A DNA stretch of 64,000 bases from Glandiceps talaboti (Eukaryota > Hemichordata > Enteropneusta > Spengelidae), in the NCBI RefSeq assembly GCF_964340395.1, contig NC_135552.1, forward strand, positions 17,869,694 through 17,933,693, read 5' to 3'. Under the pieces are notes generated by a model. The model worked only from the letters and a program-made list of their open reading frames with translations. It was not told where the DNA came from and made no database searches. Both the position numbers and the translations under genes were made by a program. Shown here piece after piece: positions 1 to 15,500 of the stretch (position 1 is the stretch's first letter; every line of letters begins with the position of its first letter).

Positions 1-569
1 GACGTATAAAAAGTCTATGGAAAAGTTAGGACATTGTATCAAATTTTAGACGTTGTTTAAAATTAGGAATACAATATTCGCGACCTGACATGCAAGTTTT
101 CAACCATAGGGCCTGCGATCCTCGAGTGGATCCAACTCTAGTAATATTTTCAAGTTCATGTTGAAACTGTCAATCTCAACCGCTCTTCATCTGCGCCCAG
201 ACGGCCAAAAATCACCGTCACGTCTGACGGCTAGTTATGAATTTCACATACGCACATCGTTTTTACAACCATACTTTAAAAGTTTGCTTCCCTTGATCTA
301 TCATACCATGGAAGTATACTTCCATGATCATACGTATTGCACTGTACGTGACGTCGAGAACAATGGTGTTGCTAAGCGGTTGACACTTCAGCTTGACCAC
401 CCGAATGTGGTTGCTATGCACTCAATGGCGTCTCCCGCGAGATGGGTAATGGTCTATTTGTTACAACACCTTTGTGAGGTGTTTGGATATCATAAAGTCA
501 CACCTGAGCATAGGTGCTATATGTACCAGCGTTGTTGAGTGATACATGTTTTCTGACTGTTTTTAACAG
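1..569. other. unassigned 5' flank (intron or upstream of the p190 exons)
   Basis: No exon could be assigned here. A 126-codon open frame runs at 158-538 (+), but its translation does not resemble the FF or GTPase-like domains expected upstream in p190 RhoGAP, and no donor/acceptor pair joins it convincingly. The stretch ends in a pyrimidine-rich acceptor (AG at 568-569) leading into the first recognisable p190 exon, so at least its 3' part is probably intron. Confidence 0.4.
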
Positions 570-3500
570 GATTCAGTTATGTATGATGTGTGATGACCCC
601 TACCCTGCTGACCTGGTCCTAGGACCTCTGGTCAATCATCAGTGTTGCTGGATAAATCCTGACAAAGCTCAGACCATTGTGCTGGACACATTCTTAGGAT
701 CAGAGAAGAGGAAAGTGGAGGTGATGGCAGTGTCTTATCACCAAGGCACACCACTCAGAGAAGAATTACATCATGGCTATATTCTTGCTTATTCTACCAA
801 GAGGAAGGCTTCATTCTCGATGTTAAAGTAAGTGCTGTTTGTTATCAGTTTATTGATCTTTCATATGTTAGCGTTGCTGTCAACATTGATGACTGCAGTT
901 TAGTTGATAAGATTTGATGGAGATCATTGTGTTGTACTACCGACTGTATCAGTGTTGTACTATCGACTGTATCAGTGTCGTACAGTGCGATGTTTTTAAA
1001 AGGTTAAGATCAATTTTATGTTTGATTCGCAGGGCATTCTCCCACAATGTACTACATGTACCAATAATGATGCTGGCCGTGACTGAGAGTGCAGACTTCT
1101 TCTCTGATGAGGATACAAAGAAATATCTAACAGCTGGTAACAAGTTGGCCGATAACCTCAACATCAAGTTTATAACAACATCATCTAAGTTCAGACAACA
1201 AAGTAAGTTTGCATATCATTTGATATTATACCATGCATGAGCCAAGTTGAACAAAAAATATGGAATGTATACTCTGGTCATTCTATGTTACAACAACGTG
1301 TGTCTATGTCATGACAATGTGTGTTTACGTCACTGGTTCTGCTGTGTTCGAAATAGGAGTCAAAACGTTCAAAATTGCTTTGGCCGATATTTCTTTGATA
1401 ATACTGGCACTGGTATAATTATGTTATCCTCCAATAATTTTCTTCATTGAGCCAGAAAATAGCATCAGGGTTGTCACTACTTGTCTAGTGACTCGTAGCA
1501 ACAAAAGTCCCCGTAGGTCACTCATATTTTCCTTGGCTGAACAAAAAAATAAATATTGGGGAATAGCATCTAATTGTTCTTGCAATTTGTCCAATCCAAA
1601 GTGATTTCATTTCAATACTTCAGTCTACTTCTATCTTATTCAGTTTTCATGGATTGCAGTTTGACTGTAGTGCTGAAATCTTAATTATGGTTTCCGAAAA
1701 GCATAGTTTAGTCAGAAATATTTGATTTTGATGGAATTTACTTTCACTTCTGTGCTGTTACTTCAAAATGTTTATTTGAATTTGAGGTACTTCAGGAATA
1801 TTTTGTGTGTCTCTTGTCAAAAATTGGTAATGATTATGACGAAGTGATCGGTAATTTGTCACATTCAACTACTTTTGTTGAATTCGTTTTGGCTTTTAAA
1901 AAACTTGTAGATATATAATTCTTTAGAATAAAACGTATTTGTAGAAAACTTGAATTTCTGTCATATACCATTATTTTCCAACTTTCAGCTGCTGTCTTCA
2001 CACCATTCTTTAAAGAAGCCTATGACAAGAAAGCAGACACTGAAGCCCAATTTAAGATGAGGCGAAGTCTGTCAATGGAAAACATCAGAAACTCAGTGGA
2101 TATGTCCAGGAGACCACCTGCCATCTTGCCAAAACGACCTCATACAATGTCACGTCAAAAGAGGTACAGTCAAACTTAAAGCCAAAGTCAGAGGATTGTA
2201 GTTCAAACAACAGGAGATCATTGAGAACAAGACAGCAATATAGCCACACTTGGAAGTATTTACAACATGGAAATATAAACAAGAAATTAAGTTGAGAATT
2301 AATGCAATAAATTGAGTTTCTAAGATGGATACCTTTGCCTACCCATTCATGTCATTAAGTTGGTTTCATTTTGTCATTTTATAGGTAGCTCAAATATTTG
2401 TTATTTTTGTTTGACAGTGTTAGTGGTGCTGATGGTGACCACCCAGGGAAGGGTCGTTATAGTACGACGCCGAGAGGTAAGATACAGTGTAGCAGTTTTA
2501 TAGGTATAGCAACAGTGTGTTTATATGATGCATGTGTAGTAAGATACAATATGATACAGTGTAGCAGTTTTTTAAAACACATATGGCAACATTGTGTTTA
2601 TATGGTGCATGTGTAGAAAAATGCAATATGATAGAGTGTAGCAGTTTTGTATAGCTACATTGTGTTCATATGATGCATGTGTAGACAGATACAATGTGAT
2701 ACAGTATAGCAGTTTTATATATATGGCAACATTGTGTTTATATGGTACATGTGTAGGCAGTTATTGAATGTTTGAAAGTATGTCAAGACTTATAAAGTCC
2801 CCCCACCACCACCACTCACTATATACTGCTCAGTGACTCAAGTTGATATAGTTTATACATAACATCAATTGCACTGTGTAACTACATAGAAATACACAAT
2901 GGCCCTTACTTTGAGGTTGAACACCACACCACACCACAGCATGCAGTACTTTTATATTATTTCCAATGTGGAAATGAAAAATCTTGTAGTTATACAAGAC
3001 TTTTTTATGACTGTTGATATTATCAATAATTTATGAGAACATTAGTTTAAACCCTTGTACAGTGTATATTTCAACCCAATTATCCAAACAGTGAGAGAAT
3101 AAAATCGTGTATATTCTGTAGTGATAAACTAACACTACAATCACATCAGCAGTCTTTATAAAATACTGCTCCTATCAGGATTCAGACTGAATGAATGAAG
3201 AGCCGGCATATATTTTGGCATGGTTGACAATTGACAACTATTACAAACAGCGTTGTGAAACAGGATGTATGTTATGCTCGTAAATTAGATGGCAGCTCCA
3301 CTTCACAATGCTAGCAGCAGGCTGATATCAACTTACATGAGAAGACTTTGGGAGGGGGACTCGCCCACTGGTTTGGTAGGGGATGTGCTGCCTTGGTGCT
3401 AAATACGAGACTCTACTTTAGACCAAGTCATTATTTTATAAGGTGACCCATAGACCAATCTCCCAAAATCTACATCTTCATATTATTAAAACCACAACCA

Positions 3501-6500
3501 ACAATGCATACATCAAAGGGCAGCACATCCATGTATCATCACTTACATTGAGTATTAACACCCCTCCCACCTTTTTTACAGTATGGCGATTTCAAGCCAT
3601 GGATATTTGGAGTCTTTGTGCATTCACCTTTAACCTTCTCACCTGTAACATTTCACATTCAACGTCTCGTAAACTTCTTCTAACGTTTCAAGTTTGACCA
3701 CTCTTAGTCTCTCATTTTGTCAAAAATACAGTAAAAATCACCCTGTCCTGTGCTTATCGTACATTACAGTTTGAATAGGGTACATGCCAAATGTCTGGAA
3801 AGGTGAGAGGTCATGAAAGGTGAAAGGTCAAATGTCATGAAAGGTGAAATGGTTAATTGTGGTCATTGCAGGTAATGCTTATATCATTGAACAATAACAT
3901 GGCTCATCTGTCGCTGCATCGTTTTTTGTTTATTCATGTATATGTGTTTGTTTTTCTTTTTTTCCATTATCCATTATTGGGTGCACTGCAGAGCTTGATG
4001 GAACTAACTCTTTTAAGGATGGCGTAGAACATTTAGTTAGACCTAGCCAAATAAGGAAAAAGTTTTCACGCTATGGACAAGGTAGCATTACTAAGTTTAC
4101 AATCAACCCATGGCATAATGGTCACTAATACACAGTCTATAGTTTGGTTTATGAGAACTCTGAACAGTACGGAAATCTGTTTAACTTTACTAAATTGTAT
4201 TTGTTACCAAAATGATTTGTTGGTCTATGTGAAAAACATATTCAAGATTAACCATACGATACTATACGATACTAAAAAAATTAATCATAGTCGAGAATGT
4301 ATTGTTTCACAACCACTGCTTTCAGTTAGATTGATTCTGTGACTGCAGTAGGCTATTACAATATAGCTGGCATTTCCTTCCTTGGGACGTTGTGAAATGG
4401 CTTGCAGAAATGCTTTTTTACTTATAACTATAAACTCTGCTTAATTCTGATCTCATTAATAGAATCTTGAATCCAATCTAACAATACTGAAATACCATAA
4501 CTCTAACGATCATCATGTAGGATAAAGACTGTGTGTTATTGCCCAGAAATTTGCTTTCCTTTCTGTATGCAGCTCAATTCTCCTAACTTTTCTAATTTTA
4601 TCTGCAAACTTCAATTTGGGAATATGATTTATTCCATGTTGTGAGATAAAACACATACATGTATATTGTGTAAGACAGATGGAAAGGGGGAGGGAGGGGG
4701 ATAAGATATGCTACGAATAAATCAGTATTGAAAAGAAAGATTTTTTTGTCAAAGAAAAGTTGGAGAAATGAGTGGCTTTGTTGGTGTTTCACATAACGTT
4801 GTTTGTTGCTACTTGCCTGCATGCATGCATTGAAACCATGATACCATGCCATTCCATGCTGTTAGTGTACTGTCAATACTACAAGTGTATAAATCTATCC
4901 CCTATCTAATGACTGTCTTCTTTACAACACAGCAGGCGAAAATCAATCGTTACCAGTGGTACTCCTTCCACAATACACATACCCTTACCCCCTATTTTTT
5001 GTTTAACTGTATTATCTGTTTTACAGGTTACATGTCACTCTTGTACTTGTATATGTCAAACGTTATCTTAATTGTAAATGAAGAAGTATGTTGATGCATG
5101 TAATATTTTGTCTGTATATTTACATATACAGCCATTGTAATGTTGTGATGTCTTGCATGTCTATCAGATTGGCATAACAGTCATCACAGTGTTTCAATCA
5201 AAACAGTGTACTAAAACACTGAATTCTGATTATTTATGTTGTGTACTTTCTCCCCCGAGTGCTTACTGTAACTTGTCTTCAGTGGTATTCGTGTATGATT
5301 CTTAATCAAAGCTGTAGCTTGAAAAGAAGATAGTTGATCTCTCTAGTTAGAAGGCAATCCTCAAATGTCCCAAGTTTTCCAAGTTAGATTCGTAATGCTT
5401 TCAAATTTCAATACCTGGTCCAATGCGCTCAAATGTCATTGCTTTCAAATTCATATTCCAATATTTTCAGATTCTCATTGCCTTCAAATTTATACTCCAA
5501 TGCTTTCAGATGACAAGTGTTTTCAAATTTATGTAATACCCCATTCAAAAGTGATTGTTTTCAAATTTCAATACACAATGCATTCAGATGTCATTGTTTT
5601 CAAATATCAATACAATGCATCGAAATGTCATTGTTTTCAAATATCAATACAATGCATCAAAATGTCATTGTTTTCAAATATCAATACAATGCATCGAAAT
5701 GCCATTGTTTTCAAATATCAATACAATGCATCGAAATGTCATTGTTTTCAAATATCAATACAATGCATCAAAATGTCATTGTTTTCAAATATCAATACAA
5801 TGCATCGAAATGTCATTGTTTTCAAATATCAATACAATGCATTGAAATGTCATTGTTTTTAAATATCAATACAATGCATCGAAATGTCATTGTTTTCAAA
5901 TATCAATACAATGCATTGAAATGTCATTGTTTTCAAATATCAATACAATGCATCGAAATGTCATTGTTTTCAAATATCAAAACAATGCATCAAAAGGTCA
6001 TTGTTTTCAAATATCAATACAATGCATCAAAATGTCATTGTTTTCAAATATCAATACAATGCATCGAAATGTCATTGTTTTCAATGCATCAAAAGGTCAT
6101 TGTTTTTAAATATCAATACAATGCATCGAAATGTCATTGTTTTCAAATATCAATACAATGCACCGAAATGTCATTGCCTGCAAATTTCAAGACCAATGCA
6201 TTCTAGAAAGCAACTTTGGATATGGCATGTAATGATGTCATGCTGATAATGTTCATACTAAGATTCTTGTATAAGCTACAGCTGAAACGTTATTGTGTGG
6301 TTGTTGGCTAAAATGAAACAAGATCAGTTGTGTGAGACAGTTATGAGACAGTGTGTTTGGTTTAAATGTTTGCCAGTGCACGAGTATGAATATCTGTGTT
6401 CAACAGCCATACTACAGTGCTAGGTGCTATGCTGTCTATGCAGTCATCTAGTATAGCTGCACTTTAACATTGCTCAAGCTTTCTCGCTTACTCTATTCTT

Positions 6501-9500
6501 CAGATCCTCTAGATATGCTGTATAGCACAGCACCCCGTGGTAGGCGTCCTCCTAAACCACCCAGAGATCAGTCACTCCGACACTCTCTGAGATCTCAGCC
6601 TCCGGAGCCTGAAGAAGGTATGCTTAACTCTCCAACCTCCCTGCTTTTAAAATGGTTCAATCTATACTTACCTACTTTTTTAGGGTGATATAAGGTAGAT
6701 TAGTCTATTCTATATTGGGGTAGTAGGTACCTTGTGTAGAACTATTAACAATACTAATGTGGGGAATTGTGTGAAGTGCAGGTATAGGGTGACAAAGTTT
6801 ATGCAAAGACTGATATATGATTGTCTGTATTGTTAATGGAGACCAGACTTAAGCAAGCCATGAATAAAAAAAATGATGTCTTTAGACTTTAAGTCATGAA
6901 AAGTGATCATAGCTGACAGTTTCATTTCATTCAGGAATAATATGAATGTTCACAGTGCATGTACACTATGGAATCCACTCATTCCCAAAACGTCAAGCTT
7001 TACTGTAACTGGTTGCCAGGAACAAGACAATTCAATTCAATTATAATTTCCAACATTCATTTAGCCGTAAGAAATCAGATGAAGTTAAGTTGTCATAGAA
7101 ACATGTTTGAACTAATTAGATATTCGTTGGAAAGTTTTGTGTTATAGTTGATCTAACCAGTGGAGTATGCAAGGTTTTCAGCATAAGGTAGATGTGTTAC
7201 TAGGGTCTATAATGCATGCACATACTGACCATGACCAATACCATTTGACCTCTAACCCTAACTGCATCATCATATATCATGGTTGTCTTCCATCATCCAG
7301 ATCACATCTCTTGTCATTTCTGACCCTTGACCCCAATTAAACTGTAGTCACCAATTCCATTGGAGGTAGCTAATATTTGACACTAGATTTTTTGTGTTTT
7401 ATGCCATGTGATGTAACAGTCATTGTTTCCAGTGCATGCACAGCTGTGTTTCACATGTCCTCTTGTTTTTTTTTTTCTCTCTGTGTCTTCCAATTTTGCA
7501 GATGGTGTTTGGGTTCGTAATAGTATGCCTCCTGGGTCGTTCCCCACAGAGCCTGAAACTGGTATATGTCTCTCTCTGTCTAGTCTTTCACACGTCACTT
7601 CTACACGTACCTCTACACTGTCACGTTCCCTCATCCACTCACAATCATCATCCTGCCACATTTCTGTTTCAGCACATTTCACCGCCGCACCTGATATCCA
7701 TATAGAAGTAGCAGTTCTCTAATGTTTTTAGTCTTGTTATAAATTGTAGATAATTATGTAGTCGTTTGCACTGTAATGTTTGAAAATGCACAGTTCTTTT
7801 TAATCGCTACCTTGTTTCAAATTATGTATTCACTCATTTGATGGCCATCTTAATAATCATTGTGGATTTCTCATGTAGATAACATCTTGTAGTCAGACCA
7901 TGTAGTTATGCCGTAGAAAGTAGGTATAGTTGTCTATGTTAACATCATTCATTCAGGTGTTAATAATCTAATGTCAGTCACCGAGACATGTAGTTGTCCT
8001 TATAGACCATAGTGTACATGACATAATCCTATACACATAATGGCTGTTTCCATGGTAACAATGTTCTAGGCTGTCATCCTGTCATAGTACATAGGATGCA
8101 TATGTGGCCGATGTTTCAAATTCAAGGATGCTGTCATTCAAACTTGCACACACAATTTAAAATAGTAGTACAAACCACAGGAAACAAAGTATTCAATTCC
8201 TTTGCTTTTAGGAACCAAGGTAATCAATTTATACTCATTATGGAATGTTCCTCAGGAATGGCTGTCATGCTGGAAACATTGGATATATGGTTGTCTTGGT
8301 ATAACTGTTCCTAAGTTGTCATAGTAGACTAGCTGTGGAGATCACTGTTTGAGCTCAGAGGGTTTCATACAAGTGATACTTTGCATTCCTGTAGATACTA
8401 CCTGGTTGTCTGTAGTTGGTTGGAAACAAATCTCAAAGATCTGTTGCATATTGGATTTTCATTGCTGTAGTTGTTGTTGTTGTTGTTGTTGCTGTTGTTG
8501 TTGTTTGTTGTTGTTGTTGTACAGAGTCTTACAAGAAGGGTCACTCTCAGTCTCAGGTCATGTACGTTAGTCAAATTTAAGAGAAACAAGATCCACAGAT
8601 TTTGAGTTTTCTTAAAGGGCTTCTAAATAAAAAGGTTTGTTTTCTGTTGTCAGATACGAGGTTTCAACATGAACACATAGAATATAATGCAAAAGATCTG
8701 AATCATAAACTGGGTTTCGATATGAACACACATACAGGATAGGAAAATATCAGAATTATACATCATACCTTATAGAAGCACATACACTCTATACATATGT
8801 AATTACAGTGATAGACCCTGTCTGGACAGTGTGTCATACAGTTGGGTAGATATTTTAGTAGATGGAAGTTATTCCAAATCAGGATACTTACAGTGATAGA
8901 CCCTGTCTGGATAGTGTGTCATGCAGTTGGGTAGATATTTTAGTAGGTGTAAGTTATTCCAAATCAGGATACTTACAGTGATAGACCCTGTCTGGACAGT
9001 GTGTCATACAGTTGGGTAGATATTTTAGTAGATGGAAGTTATTCCAAATCAGGATACTTACAGTGATAGACCCTGTCTGGACAGTGTGTCATACAGTTGG
9101 GTAGATATTTTAGTAGATGTAAGTTATTCCAAATCAGGATACTTACAGTGATAGACCCTGTCTGGACAGTGTGTCATACAGTTGGGTAGATATTTTAGTA
9201 GATGGAAGTTATTCCAAATCAGGATACTTACAGTGATAGACCCTGTCTGGACAGTGTGTCATACAGTTGGGTAGATATTTTAGTAGATGGAAGTTATTCC
9301 AAATCAGGATACTTACAGTGATAGACCCTGTCTGGACAGTGTGTCATACAGTTGGGTAGATATTTTAGTAGATGGAAGTTATTCCAAATCAGGATACTTA
9401 CAGTGATAGACCCTGTCTGGACAGTTTGTCATACAGTTGGGTAGATATTTTAGTAGATGTATGTTATTCCAAATCAGGATAGTTACAGTGATAGACCCTG

Positions 9501-12500
9501 TCTGGACAGTGCGGCATACAGTTGGGTAGATATTTTAGTAGATGTAAGTTATTCCAGATCAGGATATTTACAATGATAGACCCTGTCTGGACAGTGTGTC
9601 ATACAGTTTGGTAGATATTTTAGTAGATGGAAGTTATTCCAAATCAGGATACAGTATAGACATGGTGTGTTGTATCTCTCTACCAGTACTTTCTAGTCGG
9701 TCTGTTTAATTTCCATAGTTGAATTTTGACCTGTTAGACTGTAAACCTTGGACGGTTCCCCTCCATAATCTATGTTTTGATTTATAAAGTGATGAAGCTG
9801 TATGCTTTTGACAATTTTCTCTAAAACACACTGAACTAGCCATATGTAGATCCCAGAATACTGAAGGCATATTATGCTATTACTTCATATTAGCAGGGCC
9901 AGATGAGTTGCTCATATAGAAATGTTCATTTGTTTTGCACTTTAATGCTATCTGTATGGTAATGCACTGTGAAAAAAAAATGTATATTTTGCAAAGGATT
10001 GTGACTAGCAAATACAGGCAACGTAATGGTGCAGTTTGTTTTTTTGCAGGTGGTAATAAATTAATGTATATTACGTTGATAAATAGTGACTTTTGCTTTG
10101 TTTTAACAAAATGTGAATGGCCATTTTTGGTTTCATTGATTTATGATCTAACTTCAGTGACAGCTATATGCAAACTTCTGTTTTGTGATGTAGTGCTGAA
10201 ATTTTAAATGTGCATGGTTATATTATAAAGTAAAGAAAGTGTTAAAATGCCCCCATTATGAAATAAGCAGTTAACAAATCTGACAGACAAGTTACTTACA
10301 TAACTGGAGGAAACAAACAACAAATTTGACAGACTAGTGACTTATGTACCTGGAGGAAACAAACAACAAATTTTGACAGACTAGTGACTTATGTACTTGG
10401 AGAAAACGAACAACAAATTTGACAGACCAATTACTTCCATATTTGAAGGAAGCAACTGTAAATTTGACAGTCATGTTACTTACACGATTGGAGGAAACAA
10501 ACAACAAATTTGACAGACAAGTTTAATACTTACCTACTTGGAGGAAACAAACAACAAATTTGACAGACAATTTTAATACTTACATACTTAGTGGAAACAA
10601 ACAACAAATGTGACAGATTACATGACTGGAGGAAAATATTAACAAACACATGCAACTTGCTACTAGGAGGGAACAAACAACAAACACATGTTGCTTACTA
10701 TTTGGGGAAAACAAACAACAAACAGAGGGAACAAACAACAGACTTGTTAGATACGAGACTTGGAGAACACCAACGTAACAGAGTTGAGTAGGAGAATGCA
10801 ACCAAAGTCAACAGCTGTAATTAACTACTTAAGTTGTTGATAACATACTTTACATACTGCGCATCTTCGTATCTCCTAGTTGTCTTTATCTCTCTGACTT
10901 ATCTCTATGTGTGCTCTGTACTACTAGGTTTTGTAGATAATACTATATATGAAAGCATTGATCAGCTGGGTCTTCACTCAACTGCTCCTTGGAAGAGACA
11001 GCAGCCACCTCTACCTCCTCCTCCTCCTCCTCCTACACTGCCATCTGCTTATAGATCTGATCAGGGTATGGGTAATCTTTCTCTTCTTCTTTCAGTTACC
11101 ACGGTAACTTTTCTTGTCGCAGTGCTGCTTTTAGAAGCTGTTTCCTTTTTGAATCTGTAATATGTAATGTTTAAGTGTGCGTATTCAGTAAAACTGGTGT
11201 GTAATGTTTAAGTGTGCGTATTCAGTAATGTTAAATATGATGTAATGTTTAAATGTATGTATTCAGCTATGCTATGGTGTAATGTCTATATTGCGTATTC
11301 GTTAGTGCTTCGATGTAGAAATTCACATCAAGATAAATCATATGTAATGTTAATTAATTTGATCATTTCAATGATATTGTTATGCAAAAGAGCTCATGTC
11401 ATTGGTGTATTGGTTTCAGTATTTGATGTAATATGCATTGTGTAGTTTGAGATGACTTTGAGATGTATGTATGTATGTATACAGTGAAAGTGTCTAGTCA
11501 CAAACACTGTCAACGTGTTTTATCAATATGTACCCTACTAAATTATTACAAAACAGATGAAATAGCTTAATTTATTATACTTTAACATACTTCAGTGGAT
11601 TTTTTTTTTTACATTGATAAATATACAGTGTGATCCCAGTAACAAAAACAGATTTGATGATATAAAAATTCTATGTGGTGAACTGAATATTTTTGTATTA
11701 ACTGGTACTACAAATTGAGTTTGTTAGATTTATTTACCGATGATGGTACCCTTGGAAATTTAAGAGATGTGGTACTCTTTGTGCACTAGCTAACTCACCT
11801 GTAGATTAGCAAACCATGTATGTACGTTATGTGTGTGTGTGTGTGTGTGCACGCGTGCGTGCATGCATGTGTGCGTGTAATGTATGTATGTATGTAAGAT
11901 ATGCTGCAATCTGAAATGGCATGATTTGATTGGTGATTGTGTCGGTTTCTAATGAATGCTGTACTTGCTCACTCTGTCTCCCCTGGCAACAGATTTACAT
12001 ACATACAGACACAGACGTTGGTTTCTGTCCTGGCAACAGATTTATATATGAAGCTCAGTTGTTGTTAAATTATGTATTTAAAAAGTGCATAGGGTGCACC
12101 AGTCATTTTTGTACAATGGTAATATACGGAAAATCTTTGGATAGTTGCCATTTCCATTATGTGATAAAAAAAAAGACTACATATCAGTGATTTTATGGTA
12201 AATTGTGTACATGATCATTCAAAATTTGTGATAAAACAGAACAAGTGGGATATGGAGGGTAATACAGACTGAGACGTGGTCTTCATGATTTAATATGTAA
12301 ATCTGTTAGCCATGCGGAGGTATAGTATTTAAATACTTTCTCACCTGTCCTGAAATGACTTCAAAGCTTAGGTGTCTGTTTGTATGTGGAAAACATTGAT
12401 GGAAGAGTGATTGAACTTACAGGTTGGGTTGACAATGATGTATATGAAAGTGTTGATACCAAATCACAGCCCAGGACACCAAGAGACAATCAAAGCCAGT

Positions 12501-15500
12501 CTGGATGGGTACAGAATGATATGTATGAATCAGCTGGCCCGAATGTAACACCTCCTGGTACAATCCCAAGACGACAACCTCCTCCACCAAAAGGTGAAAA
12601 ACCTCCTATACCAAAGAAACCTGTGAGTATAACCTTACTTTTTATGTTTTGCCTGGTTTCTTGGTCTAAGGCGACAGGTTTCTAATTTGCATGTAACAAT
12701 GATTCTTCCTTTGATGGACAGGTTTTTAACTAACAAGGGTGAGTTTCTACATTATTGGGACAGGTCTTTACTGATTATACGGACAGATTTTGACCTTATT
12801 AGGATAGGTCGCTATTCTTAGGGCCGGTCTCTCACACATCTCTACCTTAAAAGAACATGTTTCTATCTAACCAGGACAAGTCTCTGTGGTAAAGACAGGT
12901 CTCTACCTTATAAGGACATGCCTCTACCTTATAGGGCAAGTCTCTAATATTAGGACACTGACAGGTCTCTACTGTATTAAGACATGTCTCTATCGTATTA
13001 GGACAGGTCTCTACCTGATAACGGCGTATCTCTACCTGATAAGGGCAGGTCTCTACCTCATTAGGATATCCATACAGTATTAGAACAGGTCTCTACCTAG
13101 CTAGAGCAGGTCTTTGTCACAATAGGATAGGTCTTTACCTTATTAAGACAGGTCTGTATTATATTAGGACAGGTCTCTACCTTATAAGGGCAGGTCTCAA
13201 TCTCTTGCGGGCAGGTTTCATAAAGTTCTTTATCCAGCTAGGGCAATTACAGAAGGAGTTACTCTTGAAAAGAAAAACAAAGGTAACGCACCCGCAATAC
13301 AAGCAATGAAGAACATTGTAATCCAGTGTACATATACATTTTTGTAACAGTTGTACATAATCAGATCAAGTACATCCAGTGTTCTAGTATAATGAGTGTT
13401 ATCTATTTGTGTTTTGTATTTGCTTTTGGCATTTGTTGCATTCATCCCTAAAACTGCAATGCATCCTCAAAATCAAAATTCATAGCTGTACGTACAATTA
13501 TTTACTATGCGTATTTCCATGTATTATCGTGAATCATCTATGAATACTGCAACTGACAACCGGGTGGGAGAGGGGGGGGGGGGGTGTTCCAAATGTTTTC
13601 TCTCAGTCTAACATTACCTTTATTATTAAAATCATTCTACTGAGGTTGCAGCTAAAGGAACAAAATGGGGAGGGGGTAACATTACAAATAAAACTATTGC
13701 AAAAGTTGTTACATTTACCTGTAAATCATTTCATCATCTTGAAGGGGAAGTAAAATATGAACACGTGACCTGGATTACCTGTTACTCATCAGCATTTCGT
13801 TACATTGCAGGGTAAACTAAATATTGGTCAGTTTGAAAAAGTGAATGAAAGTCTAAAACATCCAAGAGAGGTAAATGTACGTACAAAAGCTCCGCTAGCT
13901 ACGCCTGAGGATGACTATGCTTTTCCAAAAGATACTCTTAGACCTAATAGGGTGGCGGCAAACAAAAAGGATGAGGTCTACAGTGAAGTACAAGACGCAC
14001 TCTTACCTGGTGGGAAAAAGGTACTAATACCATACTAGTTATAACTAGTAATACTGTAATTCTAGTAATAGCTAGTTAACTAATGTGGGATGCTTTGCTT
14101 TGGTGTGCATAACATGTGTTCTTTCACTTGTTTAACACTAATATACTAAGCATGCTATCAGCGAGTTCTGTTAGTTTGTCATATTTTTTACATTTTGGTT
14201 AAATCTTGGTGTTGGTGGTATTGTAAGGTATTTTAAAGGCTGTTTTTAGTCCCTCCCTGAAGGGAGAGGACTATTGCAATGGGCTCCTTGTGTGCGTGTG
14301 TGCATCCACAATACGTCATACATTTCTCAGATATGCAGTATCCGATTTCTTTCAAACCTGACACAAAGGTGACATATCATGAGGGACACATGCACGTCAC
14401 TTCATTTCGCAACATATGCCAATCTGACCGAATGGGGCTATATTTGTAGTTAAAAATCAATATTTATGGCATAACTCAAAAACTGTAATACATAGAGATT
14501 CCATTCAAGCGTCTACCTCTGTTATCTGGTACAAGTTTTTTAAAGTATTTGACCTTGGCCTTGACCTCCAGGGTCAATTATCAAATTCCAGCTATTTCTT
14601 GGCTATTACAGACACTTTGTCATATTTAGTTGTTGCCAATTTCTTTTAAAATCATGTCCACAGGATTTACAAATCAATATATTACTCAAAAACTTCAATA
14701 CATAGAGAGTCCATTCAAGTGTCTAACCCCATATGATCATATGCAAGCTTTCGTGTAAGAAAGTGACCCTCAACCTTCCAGATCAATTATCAAAATCAGG
14801 CTATGTCTTGCACATTGCACAGTGTGTACCATTTATGTGTGCCAATTTCTTTCAAAATGATGTCTAAAGGTAATGCAGAACAAGACAAAAATATTATAAA
14901 ATACATGCATTACTTTTGGTGCTTCACCCAACTTTTAGCTGAATGGCGGCCAAATTTGTAGTCACGGAACAATCCTGATTTACTGCATAACTCAAAAGCT
15001 ATCATGCATAGTGACGCCATTCAAGTGTCTATCCCCATATAATTGAGAGTACAATCTCTTTTGAGATGTAGACCTTTGACCAGGACTGACCTTCGGGGTC
15101 ATTTATCAAAATCCAGCCATTTCCTGCTCATCACAGACACTTTGTTTGTTACCACTAATTTCTTTTAAATCATGTCACACCATTCAGTTACATAAGTAGC
15201 ATATTGGAGGACTCGGTGTCTTCTACGGAGACTTGTTAGCTTTTATCTCATTGGATGAGGTATTGACTAAGACCACATTGGCATTGGTTTCTATTAGGTC
15301 AGAGTCCATACCAAGAAACAGAGACCTGATACAACAGACAGTGAAAGTGACCAGTCATCCATGGAAAGGAAACCCAAGGCAGATGACGTGTATGCTGGCG
15401 TGAACAAACCCCCACCAATCAAGAAAAAACCACATAAAATACGTGACAAGCCTTCACCAATGTCTGATGAGCCTCCACCTTTACCACAGTATACATATGA

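Noticed and set aside
158-538. 126-codon open frame as a p190 exon or separate gene
   Set aside because: Translation does not match the expected upstream p190 domains and no phased donor could be identified. It remains unexplained rather than annotated.
3340-3570. Inverted GGATGTGCTGCC / GGCAGCACATCC as a transposon
   Set aside because: Only a 12-bp match with weak extension; not enough to claim an element.
5365-6206. 165- and 229-codon open frames
   Set aside because: 37-bp tandem array read through in three frames; no splice or start context.
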